Below, one piece after another: positions 18,242 to 24,992 of a stretch of DNA of 30,553 nucleotides (positions are counted from its first letter, which is position 1; each line of letters begins with the position of its first letter). This stretch comes from GCA-002728855 sp036340635 (GTDB taxonomy: Bacteria; Bacteroidota; Bacteroidia; Flavobacteriales; Flavobacteriaceae): positions 1-30,553 of the forward strand of contig JAYYYF010000024.1 in NCBI GenBank assembly GCA_036340635.1. The letters run 5' to 3'. The notes beneath the pieces were generated by a model. It was not told the DNA's origin. It worked only from the letters and a program-made list of their open reading frames with translations, and made no database searches. A program made the position numbers and the translations under genes.

Positions 18242-18915
18242 TTATGGGGTTTCCCAGAAATACATATAACAAATTCACCTTTAACTGATTTGTTTTCAAA
18301 ATAATTAATTGCATCATTAATAGAGCCCCTATAAGTCTCCTGATATAATTTTGTCATCTCCCTTGAAATTGATATCCTTCGATCACTCCCAAAAATATTT
18401 GAGAAATCATACAGGGACTTGACAATTCTATGGGGGGCCTCGTATACAATTATTGTTCTAGGATCTTGCTCTAATTCTTTAAGCCTTTTTTTTCGCCCCT
18501 TCCTGACTGGCAAAAATCCTTCAAAAATAAATCTGTCAGATGATAATCCACTTTGAACTAATGCGGGAATGAGTGCAGTTGCACCAGGTAAACATTCTAC
18601 TTCTATCTCATTTTTTAATGATTCACGAACTAATAAAAACCCAGGATCAGAAATACTAGGAGTTCCTGCATCTGTGATCAAAACAATTGATTTTCCTTTT
18701 TTTAATTCGGAAATAAACGAATTTAATTTCTTGTGTTCATTAAAAGTATGATAGTTCTTAATTAGTTTATGAATTCCATAATGACTAAGTAATTTTGAAC
18801 TCCTTCTAGTATCCTCAACCAAAATTAAATCTGCCTCTTTAAGAACTTTTATTGCTCTAAAAGTAATGTCTTCAATATTCCCTATAGGAGTTGGAACAAG
18901 ATAAAGCTTCCCCAT
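18238..18915 (-). CDS. rsmI: 16S rRNA (cytidine-1402-2'-O)-methyltransferase RsmI
   Basis: RsmI methylates the 2'-O of C1402 in the decoding centre of 16S rRNA using S-adenosylmethionine. The 225-residue protein belongs to the tetrapyrrole methylase fold. It starts with GKLYLVPTPIGNIEDITFRA, followed by EADLILVEDTRRSSKLLSHY, LITDAGTPSISDPG, and CLPGATALIPALVQSGL. The phrase IVYEAPHRIVKSL and the late motif KGEFVICISG complete the family signature. Length is normal for the short form without the extra C-terminal domain seen in E. coli. Its stop codon overlaps the recJ start as ATGA, and the upstream hypothetical ends 15 bases away, so the three are likely one transcript. Confidence 0.95.
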   Translation of the reverse strand: MGKLYLVPTPIGNIEDITFRAIKVLKEADLILVEDTRRSSKLLSHYGIHKLIKNYHTFNEHKKLNSFISELKKGKSIVLITDAGTPSISDPGFLLVRESLKNEIEVECLPGATALIPALVQSGLSSDRFIFEGFLPVRKGRKKRLKELEQDPRTIIVYEAPHRIVKSLYDFSNIFGSDRRISISREMTKLYQETYRGSINDAINYFENKSVKGEFVICISGKPHK

Positions 18916-18930
18916 AAAAACAAATAAATT

Positions 18931-19506
18931 TTAAAGGAAATTTTTATGAACTAGATTAATAAACCTCTTTTCATAGAGTTCTTTTCCTTCCCAATTGTTA
19001 TAATCAATCTTAACTTTTTTAATAAACTTTTTAATTTCTTCAAAATCATTTAAGCTTTCTATCGTGGTAATTATATCATGATAAATTATCTTGTTTTCAT
19101 TGAAAAGATGTTTTATAAATGCATTTTTATCGTTAAAGTCTATTTTTAGTTTCCTGGCAAATTGATCATTTATATTTTTTTGGTCTCTATTCTGATGATT
19201 TTTATTTGTTTGAGCCTCAACAATCCCCTCGTCTATTTTCCCCTCATTTATAATTTCTTTTTCGCCATAAAATTTGGGTTTTATTCTTTCTCCTTTATTA
19301 TTTTTCAAAGTTTCAAATTCTTCCTTTAAAATAACTTCATTACCCTTTAAACTATTACGCTCATTTTTATTCAAATATTTATACAAAAGGATCTTCTCAT
19401 ATAAAGTTGAAACAGTAATAGAAATTTCTTCTAAATCAATAAATCTATCTGTATCTAATATTTGCTGCGCAATTTTTTTTAGTTCTTTTTCAAGTTTGCT
19501 TAACAT
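18931..19506 (-). CDS. Conserved hypothetical protein, highly charged, helical
   Basis: I recognise the architecture from flavobacterial genomes but know no function. The 191-residue protein is very rich in lysine, glutamate and asparagine. Residues 1-70 look helical (LSKLEKELKKIAQQILD, TVSTLYEKILLYKYLN). The middle (75-112) is polar and probably disordered. The C-terminal part is the best conserved by my recollection: NDKNAFIKHLFNENKIIYHDI, then a helix-turn segment, and ending KIDYNNWEGKELYEKRFINLV. No signal peptide or membrane segment is present, so it is cytoplasmic. It is the first gene of the reverse block with rsmI and recJ and is divergent from tdk, with 49 bases between the starts. 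Codon use looks like that of its neighbours. Confidence 0.82.
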   Translation of the reverse strand: MLSKLEKELKKIAQQILDTDRFIDLEEISITVSTLYEKILLYKYLNKNERNSLKGNEVILKEEFETLKNNKGERIKPKFYGEKEIINEGKIDEGIVEAQTNKNHQNRDQKNINDQFARKLKIDFNDKNAFIKHLFNENKIIYHDIITTIESLNDFEEIKKFIKKVKIDYNNWEGKELYEKRFINLVHKNFL

Positions 19507-19528
19507 AAAAACGAAATGTGTAAGTTTG
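19495..19528 (+). promoter_or_regulatory. Putative promoter for tdk (TTTG-N22-TAAGTTTG)
   Basis: TAAGTTTG at 19521-19528 matches the Bacteroidota -7 consensus TAnnTTTG exactly. A TTTG at 19495-19498 lies 22 bases upstream, at the long end of the usual spacing, and falls inside the start of the divergent hypothetical gene. Transcription would begin near 19534, about 20 bases before the tdk ATG. Pattern match only. Confidence 0.45.
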
Positions 19529-19555
19529 CTTTAATTCTAATTTGAAAATTACAAA

Positions 19556-20155
19556 ATGTTTTTAGAAAATCCTGTAAATAACAAATCTCAATTTGGTTCG
19601 ATAGAGGTTATTTGCGGATCTATGTTCTCAGGTAAAACAGAAGAACTAATTCGTCGCATAAAACGTGCTGAATTAGCGAATAAAAAGATAAAGGTTTTTA
19701 AACCATGCTTAGATAAGAGAAATCAGAAAGACCTTATAATATCTCATGATTTAAATAAGGTTAAAGCAACCTGTGTTAATCATGCAGCAGAAATTGTCCC
19801 CCTAGCAAAAAATTGTGATGTAGTAGCTATAGATGAGTCCCAATTTTTTGATAATAAAATAGTTCATGTAGCTAATTCCCTTGCAAATAATGGGGTAAGG
19901 GTAATAATTTCTGGTTTGGATATGGATTTTGAAGGGAATCCTTTTGGCCCAATGCCTGATTTAATGGCAATAGCTGAAGATATTCTTAAGGTCCGTGGAA
20001 TTTGTTCAAAAACTGGTAATCCCTCACTCTATAGCTTCAGAAAATCTAAAGAAAAAAAACTGATTGTAATTGGAGAAAAAGAGGTATACGAACCATTAAG
20101 TAGAGAAGCTTTTTTTAAGGCTATGAAAAAATCTAAACCTACAAAAGACAGCTAA
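19556..20155 (+). CDS. tdk: Thymidine kinase, type II, zinc cysteines mostly lost
   Basis: Thymidine kinase phosphorylates thymidine to dTMP in nucleoside salvage. The 199-residue protein has the Walker A loop GSMFSGKT at residues 21-28, the Walker B-like VAIDESQFF (D93-E94, catalytic glutamate), and the thymidine-binding lasso near YEPLSREAFFKAM. In most bacterial type II kinases a structural zinc is held by two C-x-x-C pairs. Here only C150 remains, in C-S-K-T-G, and the second pair is replaced in E-P-L-S-R-E-A. I remember the same loss in other flavobacterial kinases, so the protein is likely functional. The ATG start agrees with family N-termini. alr follows after 1 base, so tdk and alr are almost certainly cotranscribed. 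Confidence 0.94.
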   Translation: MFLENPVNNKSQFGSIEVICGSMFSGKTEELIRRIKRAELANKKIKVFKPCLDKRNQKDLIISHDLNKVKATCVNHAAEIVPLAKNCDVVAIDESQFFDNKIVHVANSLANNGVRVIISGLDMDFEGNPFGPMPDLMAIAEDILKVRGICSKTGNPSLYSFRKSKEKKLIVIGEKEVYEPLSREAFFKAMKKSKPTKDS

Positions 20156-20156
20156 T

Positions 20157-21245
20157 TTGAATATTCTGGAAATTGACTTAAAAAAGCTTGAACATAATTT
20201 TGTCACTCTTAAGTCTTTATTAAAAAAGGAAACAAAAATAATAGGGGTCGTAAAAGCTAATGCATATGGGAGTGGACAACTTGAAATTGTCAAAAAACTA
20301 ATTTCCCTAGGAATAGATTCTTTGGCTGTGGGTTATACTTCTGAAGGGATGATATTGAGAAAATTAAAAATTCCAATACCAATAATGGTCTTTTACCCAC
20401 AATCCTCATACTTGCCCGAAATAATTAACAATGAATTAGAACCAAGCCTTTATAGCAAAAACATCTGGACCTCTTTTAAAAAAATTCTAAATGCTAAGAA
20501 CATAAAAAATTATCCTGTTCATATTAAATATAATACTGGACTAAATCGTTTGGGATTTTCACCTAAAGAGAGGTCCTGGGTAAAACAAGAAATAAAAAAT
20601 TCTTCATTTAAAATAAAAAGTGTTTACTCACATCTTGGAGAAAGTGAAGCTCCAAAACCAAATAATAATTGTACCAATCAAATTGCCTGTTTTGAAAAAA
20701 TAAAAACTGCTCATCAAAAGGAAAGCCTAAGAGAAATTGATTTTCATATTTTAAATACTTCTGGTGTTTTTAATTATCCAAATTACCAATATGATGCTGT
20801 CAGGATTGGTATAGGCTTTCATGGATATGCAAATAATAAAGTTTGGGACAAAAAACTTATGCCAATCGCAAAATTAAAAAGTGTAATTACTCAAATACAT
20901 AAAGTGAAAAAGGGTGAGTTTGTAGGCTATAATTCCGGCTGGCAAGCTCCTAAAGACACACGGATTGGCATTCTCCCAATTGGCCATGCAGATGGAATTT
21001 CAAGGGGTTATTCAGGTTCAAATGTTTGGGTAAATATAAATGGCAGAAAAGCTTATATAGTTGGAAATATATGCATGGACATGTTAATGGTTGAAATCGG
21101 TGATTTAATTTGTAGTGAAGGAGATAAAGTTGAAATTTTTGGGGATTTTAATTCTGCGAATGATTTTTCAAAAAAAAACAAGACTATCCCTTATGAATTG
21201 ATAGCAATTATTGGGCCTCGAATTGAGAGGGCGTATTTAAGATGA
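20157..21245 (+). CDS. alr: Alanine racemase
   Basis: Alr is a pyridoxal-phosphate enzyme that makes D-alanine for peptidoglycan. The 362-residue protein has the PLP lysine at K33 in GVVKANAYGSG. The second catalytic base is the tyrosine Y258 in FVGYNSGWQAPKDTR. Other family phrases are VHIKYNTGLNRLGF, YSHLGESE, ILNTSGVF, and GNICMDMLMVEIG. The N-terminal barrel and C-terminal beta domain are both complete. The start is TTG, one base after the tdk stop; it gives MNILEIDLKKLEHNF, the normal family beginning, and no ATG precedes K33. asd follows after 54 bases with its own predicted promoter. Confidence 0.95.
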   Translation: MNILEIDLKKLEHNFVTLKSLLKKETKIIGVVKANAYGSGQLEIVKKLISLGIDSLAVGYTSEGMILRKLKIPIPIMVFYPQSSYLPEIINNELEPSLYSKNIWTSFKKILNAKNIKNYPVHIKYNTGLNRLGFSPKERSWVKQEIKNSSFKIKSVYSHLGESEAPKPNNNCTNQIACFEKIKTAHQKESLREIDFHILNTSGVFNYPNYQYDAVRIGIGFHGYANNKVWDKKLMPIAKLKSVITQIHKVKKGEFVGYNSGWQAPKDTRIGILPIGHADGISRGYSGSNVWVNINGRKAYIVGNICMDMLMVEIGDLICSEGDKVEIFGDFNSANDFSKKNKTIPYELIAIIGPRIERAYLR

Positions 21246-21253
21246 TATTATAA

Positions 21254-21283
21254 TTGTTAAGGAATAAATAAACATTATTTTTG
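21254..21283 (+). promoter_or_regulatory. Putative promoter for asd (TTG-N19-TATTTTTG)
   Basis: TTG at 21254-21256 is followed after exactly 19 bases by TATTTTTG at 21276-21283, a perfect match to the Bacteroidota TTG-N19-TAnnTTTG pattern. The predicted start of transcription is near 21289, only about 10 bases before the asd ATG. It sits in the 54-base alr-asd gap. This is the best promoter match in the window by spacing and sequence. Confidence 0.55.
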
Positions 21284-21299
21284 TGAAAATTTTGATTAA

Positions 21300-22295
21300 A
21301 TGACATTAGCTATAGTTGGTGTTACTGGTTTGGTTGGTAAAGTTATGCTGGAACTTTTAGGAGAAAGGAACCTCCCTATTACAGAAATAATTCCTGTTGC
21401 TTCTAAAAAATCAATTGGAAAAACAGTTAATTATAAAAACAAAGTATACTCTGTTACCTCTATTGATCTTGCTCTGAAAAAAAAACCTGATTTTGTATTG
21501 TTTTCTGCCGGCAGTGAAATTTCACTAGCCTGGGGACCCAAATTTGCCAAAATTGGATCAATAGTAATTGACAACTCTTCTGCTTGGAGAATGGATAATT
21601 CCAAGAAACTTATAATCCCTGAAATCAATGGCAGCGAACTTAGTGAAAAAGATAAAATTATAGCAAATCCTAACTGTTCTACAATACAAATGTTAATGGT
21701 AATAGCCCCTATAAATAAAAAATATGGGGTTAAACGAATAATTGTTTCAACATATCAATCAGTAACAGGTACTGGGCAAATGGCTGTAAAACAGCTAGAA
21801 AATGAATCTGAGAGCAAAAATGGTGAAATGGCCTACCCCCATAAGATTTACCAAAATGCAATACCACACTGTGATTCTTTTGAAAATGATGGATATACAA
21901 AAGAAGAATTAAAGTTGGTAAAAGAAACTCATAAAATACTAAATACAAAAGACATTGGAATCTCAGCTACTGCTGTAAGAATTCCCGTAATTGGAGGCCA
22001 TAGTGAGTCAGTAAATTTGGAGCTGAAAAAACCTTTTGAAATAAACGATATAAAAGAAATCCTTGATAATACCCCTGGTGTTATAATTCAAGATGATCCA
22101 AAAACTAATACTTATCCTATGCCAATAACTGCAAATGGTAAAGATGATGTCTTTGTTGGTAGAATTCGTAAGGATTTTTCATCAAAAAACTCTATAAATC
22201 TTTGGATTGTAGCAGATAATTTAAGAAAAGGAGCTGCTACAAATACTATTCAAATATTAGAATACGTGCTTAAAAAAAAATGGGCTAAATTCTAG
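21300..22295 (+). CDS. asd: Aspartate-semialdehyde dehydrogenase
   Basis: Asd reduces aspartyl phosphate to aspartate semialdehyde with NADPH, the branch point to lysine/diaminopimelate, threonine and methionine. The 331-residue protein opens with the nucleotide-binding phrase LAIVGVTGLVGKVMLELL. The catalytic cysteine lies in IIANPNCSTIQM, preceded by VIDNSSAWRMD. The phrase VSTYQSVTGTGQMAVKQLE and the catalytic histidine in IGGHSESVNLEL follow. The length is typical of the Gram-positive/Bacteroidota type. The ATG start sits just downstream of a strong promoter match. Its stop is 6 bases from the accC stop on the other strand, with no room for a separate terminator. Confidence 0.96.
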   Translation: MTLAIVGVTGLVGKVMLELLGERNLPITEIIPVASKKSIGKTVNYKNKVYSVTSIDLALKKKPDFVLFSAGSEISLAWGPKFAKIGSIVIDNSSAWRMDNSKKLIIPEINGSELSEKDKIIANPNCSTIQMLMVIAPINKKYGVKRIIVSTYQSVTGTGQMAVKQLENESESKNGEMAYPHKIYQNAIPHCDSFENDGYTKEELKLVKETHKILNTKDIGISATAVRIPVIGGHSESVNLELKKPFEINDIKEILDNTPGVIIQDDPKTNTYPMPITANGKDDVFVGRIRKDFSSKNSINLWIVADNLRKGAATNTIQILEYVLKKKWAKF

Positions 22296-22301
22296 ATAAT
22301 T

Positions 22302-23642
22302 CTAAGAATCCATCGAAAAATCTTCCATGAACTTTGTTGTATAGTTCCCAGAAATATAATCTGGATGGTCCATCAATCTAGAATGAAATGGTATTGTCGT
22401 TTTTATTCCTTCTATTATAAACTCATCTAGTGCTCTTTTCATTTTACTAATTGCCTCTTCTCTAGTTTGGGCGGTAGTGATCAATTTTGCAATCATAGAA
22501 TCATAGTGTGGTGGAATAGTATAGCCACTGTATACGTGTGTGTCAAGTCTAATACCATGTCCTCCAGGGAAATGTAGTGTCAAAATTTTTCCAGGACTTG
22601 GTCTAAAATTATCTAAAGGATCCTCAGCATTGATCCTACATTCTATAGAGTGGAGTTTGGGAATATAGTTTTTGCCAGAAATTGGGATTCCTGAAGCTAC
22701 TAAAATTTGTTCTCTAATTAGGTCAAAATCTATAACTTGTTCAGTAATAGGATGTTCAACTTGAATTCTTGTATTCATCTCCATAAAATAAAAATTTCCT
22801 TCTTTGTCTACCAAAAACTCAACTGTCCCTGCTCCTTCATACTTTATATATTCTGCAGCTTTTACTGCTGCGGCTCCCATTTTCTCCCTTAATTCACTAG
22901 TCATAAAAGGGGATGGCGTTTCCTCAGTTAATTTTTGATGTCTGCGTTGAATTGAACAATCTCTCTCAGATAAATGACAAGCCTTCCCGTAAGAGTCTCC
23001 TACAACTTGAATTTCTATGTGTCTAGGTTCTTCGATAAGTTTTTCTATGTACATCCCTTCGTTTCCAAAAGAATTAGACGCTTCTTGACGAGCACTCTCC
23101 CATGCCTTTTCAAGATCTTTTTGTTTAAAAACAACTCTCATTCCTTTTCCTCCCCCGCCAGCAGTAGCTTTAAGCATAATAGGATATCCTATTTCTTTAG
23201 CTTTTTCTTTAGCACTTTCAAGTGAATCTAAAAGCCCATCTGATCCAGGAATGATTGGGACACCAGCTAATTTCATAGTCTCTTTAGCCGCTGATTTATC
23301 TCCCATTTTTTCAATCATTTCCGATGAGGCTCCTATAAATTTAATTTTATGTTCCTCACAGACCTTTGAAAATTGAGCATTCTCCGATAAAAATCCATAT
23401 CCTGGATGTATAGCGTCAGCATTGGTAATTTCTGCTGCAGCCATAATATTAGACATTTTAAGATATGATTCAGAGCCCGGTGGAGGACCAATACATACGG
23501 CTTCATCAGCAAATCTTACATGTAAGCTTTCCTCATCTGCAGTAGAATAAACTGCAACTGTTTTTATATTCATTTCTTTACAAGTACGAATCAATCGCAT
23601 TGCAATCTCACCACGATTAGCAATCAGTATTTTTTTAAACAT
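22302..23642 (-). CDS. accC: Acetyl-CoA carboxylase, biotin carboxylase subunit
   Basis: AccC carboxylates the biotin on AccB using ATP and bicarbonate, the first half-reaction of malonyl-CoA synthesis. The 446-residue protein begins FKKILIANRGEIAMRLIRTC. It has the glycine-rich ATP-grasp loop KATAGGGGKGMR, then HIEIQVVGDSYG, HLSERDCSIQRRHQKL, and the active-site region EMNTRIQVEHPITEQV. The C-terminal phrase ECRINAEDPLDNFRPSPG is also standard. Length is normal. The ATG start is 9 bases after the accB stop, a tight operon pair. No carboxyltransferase (accA, accD) is nearby, as expected, since these are usually elsewhere in Bacteroidota. Confidence 0.96.
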   Translation of the reverse strand: MFKKILIANRGEIAMRLIRTCKEMNIKTVAVYSTADEESLHVRFADEAVCIGPPPGSESYLKMSNIMAAAEITNADAIHPGYGFLSENAQFSKVCEEHKIKFIGASSEMIEKMGDKSAAKETMKLAGVPIIPGSDGLLDSLESAKEKAKEIGYPIMLKATAGGGGKGMRVVFKQKDLEKAWESARQEASNSFGNEGMYIEKLIEEPRHIEIQVVGDSYGKACHLSERDCSIQRRHQKLTEETPSPFMTSELREKMGAAAVKAAEYIKYEGAGTVEFLVDKEGNFYFMEMNTRIQVEHPITEQVIDFDLIREQILVASGIPISGKNYIPKLHSIECRINAEDPLDNFRPSPGKILTLHFPGGHGIRLDTHVYSGYTIPPHYDSMIAKLITTAQTREEAISKMKRALDEFIIEGIKTTIPFHSRLMDHPDYISGNYTTKFMEDFSMDS

Positions 23643-23651
23643 GCTGAAAAA

Positions 23652-24134
23652 TTATGAAGTTTCAATAACGAATAATGGTTGTTCAAACTCAACAGGAGAA
23701 GAATCATCAACTAATACCTTAACAACTTTTCCAGAGATATCAGATTCAATTTCATTAAAAAGTTTCATCGCTTCAATAACACATAAAACATCTCCTTCAC
23801 TAACAGTATCACCAACTTCGACAAACACGTCTTTATCAGGAGACGGTTTCCTATAAAAAGTTCCTATCATTGGAGATTTAATAGTTTTTAAATTGTCCTC
23901 TATTTCTTTTGATTCGACAATCTCAGTCTGAACAATCTCCGTAGGTGTGTAACTTTCCCTTTGAGCCTCTTTTATTTCTTTAATATTTGCCTGAGAACTT
24001 TCTTTTGGTTTTATAGACTTTTTTTCAGAATCTGATTTAATTGTAATTTTAAAGTCTTTCCTTTCTATCTTAACCTCCTTAACTTTTGCTTTCGCAACAA
24101 ACTTGATAAGATTCTGAATTTCTTTTAAATCCAT
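23652..24134 (-). CDS. accB: Acetyl-CoA carboxylase, biotin carboxyl carrier protein
   Basis: AccB carries the biotin that shuttles carboxyl groups between AccC and the carboxyltransferase. The 160-residue protein has an N-terminal helix and strand segment (MDLKEIQNLIKFVAKAKVKE), then a charged linker (about 38-82) rich in lysine, glutamate and serine. The biotinyl domain is at about 85-158. The biotinylation motif is E-A-M-K with K124, in CVIEAMKLFNEIESD, and the phrase SPMIGTFYRKPSPD is typical. ATG start. It lies 9 bases upstream of accC and is separated from rpmF by 68 bases that hold a strong promoter match, so accBC can be expressed independently of rpmF. Confidence 0.96.
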   Translation of the reverse strand: MDLKEIQNLIKFVAKAKVKEVKIERKDFKITIKSDSEKKSIKPKESSQANIKEIKEAQRESYTPTEIVQTEIVESKEIEDNLKTIKSPMIGTFYRKPSPDKDVFVEVGDTVSEGDVLCVIEAMKLFNEIESDISGKVVKVLVDDSSPVEFEQPLFVIETS

Positions 24135-24155
24135 GATTCATTTATTCTATGGTAA

Positions 24156-24187
24156 CAAAAGTAAGATAGTTTTTATACCAAAACAAA
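24156..24187 (-). promoter_or_regulatory. Putative promoter for accBC (TTTG-N20-TACTTTTG)
   Basis: Read on the reverse strand, TTTG (24187-24184) is followed after 20 bases by TACTTTTG (24163-24156), a perfect -7 match. Transcription would start near 24150, about 16 bases before the accB ATG. It lies in the 68-base gap between rpmF and accB. Confidence 0.5.
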
Positions 24188-24202
24188 ATACTTCCTAGAG
24201 TA

Positions 24203-24403
24203 TTACTTCGAATCTATGTTTTGAGTATTATCAATAAGAACTTTTCCTCTATAATATAATTTCCCATCGTGCCAATGAGCTCTATGATAAAGATGATCTT
24301 CACCAGTAGTTGAACAGGTCGCTAGTTGTTGTTTAGAAGCTTTGTAATGTGTTCTTCTTTTGTCTCTTCTTGTTTTTGATATTTTCCTTTTTGGATGCGC
24401 CAT
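24203..24403 (-). CDS. rpmF: 50S ribosomal protein L32
   Basis: L32 is a small protein of the large ribosomal subunit. The 66-residue product starts AHPKRKISKTRRDKRRTHYKA, diagnostic for bacterial L32. It continues with the phrase ATCSTTGEDHLYHRAHWH and ends with an acidic tail. Many L32 proteins hold zinc with four cysteines; here only C30 is left, in C-S-T-T-G, the form I recall as usual for Bacteroidota. The ATG start is 10 bases after the yceD (DUF177) stop, matching the widespread yceD-rpmF pair. The two genes share the promoter predicted upstream of yceD. Confidence 0.97.
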   Translation of the reverse strand: MAHPKRKISKTRRDKRRTHYKASKQQLATCSTTGEDHLYHRAHWHDGKLYYRGKVLIDNTQNIDSK

Positions 24404-24413
24404 TAGATTTTTT

Positions 24414-24938
24414 TTATAATAGATCTTTTAATTTACCCCACCTTGGATCAATTTCTTTCTGTAATTTTCTTCTCTTTTTTGGCTGTAACTCATTTAATTT
24501 GTCAATCATATCAGACTTTAAACTACCATCGATAACCCCTGGGTGGACTTTTTTTTGTGGTACCGCCAAAATAATCATTTCATATATATATTGTGAGACA
24601 TCAATTTGACTAGAACCATTAGGCAAAATTAATATTTCATCTCCATCATACTTTTCAACCTCTCCAAATTTAACAACAAGTCTAAAAGTAGTGCCCAAAT
24701 TATAATCAAAAGGTTCCGTTGTTACATCACATGGAATAATTAAAGATCCTTTAACATCAAACTTAATAATTAAAATACTTACTTTCTTATCTAGAGTTAT
24801 CTTTAGGTCTAAATTAACGCCAATGAAATCGAAAAATTTTAACTGCTCAAAGAACGAATTATCAACTTTAAAATTAAAAAAATGAATCCCGTCTTTTAAT
24901 CCTCGGAAAGGGATCATAAATTTTGATGACTTTTTCAT
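24414..24938 (-). CDS. yceD: YceD/DUF177 family protein, linked to L32
   Basis: DUF177 proteins are encoded next to rpmF in most bacteria and are implicated in accumulation of 23S rRNA or large-subunit assembly; the mechanism is not established. The 174-residue protein shows the family core FDVKGSLIIPCDVTTEPFDYN with its conserved cysteine. Then come DGDEILILPNGSSQIDVSQY, IYEMIILAVPQKKVHPG and the C-terminal DPRWGKLKDLL. No signal or membrane segment is present. The ATG is preceded by AAGGTG with a 5-base spacer, one of the very few Shine-Dalgarno-like sites in this window. rpmF follows 10 bases downstream, and pdxA ends 54 bases upstream. Confidence 0.9.
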   Translation of the reverse strand: MKKSSKFMIPFRGLKDGIHFFNFKVDNSFFEQLKFFDFIGVNLDLKITLDKKVSILIIKFDVKGSLIIPCDVTTEPFDYNLGTTFRLVVKFGEVEKYDGDEILILPNGSSQIDVSQYIYEMIILAVPQKKVHPGVIDGSLKSDMIDKLNELQPKKRRKLQKEIDPRWGKLKDLL

Positions 24939-24943
24939 TTTTT

Positions 24944-24949
24944 CACCTT
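24944..24949 (-). promoter_or_regulatory. Shine-Dalgarno-like site of yceD
   Basis: On the reverse strand AAGGTG sits 5 bases before the yceD ATG at 24938. Most starts in this window have no recognisable Shine-Dalgarno sequence, as usual in Bacteroidota, so this one stands out and supports the chosen start. Confidence 0.45.
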
Positions 24950-24956
24950 AGGATGG

Positions 24957-24990
24957 CAAATTTATTAAAAAAAAGAAAAGATTAATCAAA
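24957..24990 (-). promoter_or_regulatory. Putative promoter for yceD-rpmF (TTTG-N22-TAAATTTG)
   Basis: On the reverse strand TTTG (24990-24987) is followed after 22 bases by TAAATTTG (24964-24957), a perfect -7 match, in the gap between pdxA and yceD. The start of transcription would be near 24950, leaving a leader of about 12 bases that still includes the AAGGTG site. Confidence 0.42.
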
Positions 24991-24992
24991 AA

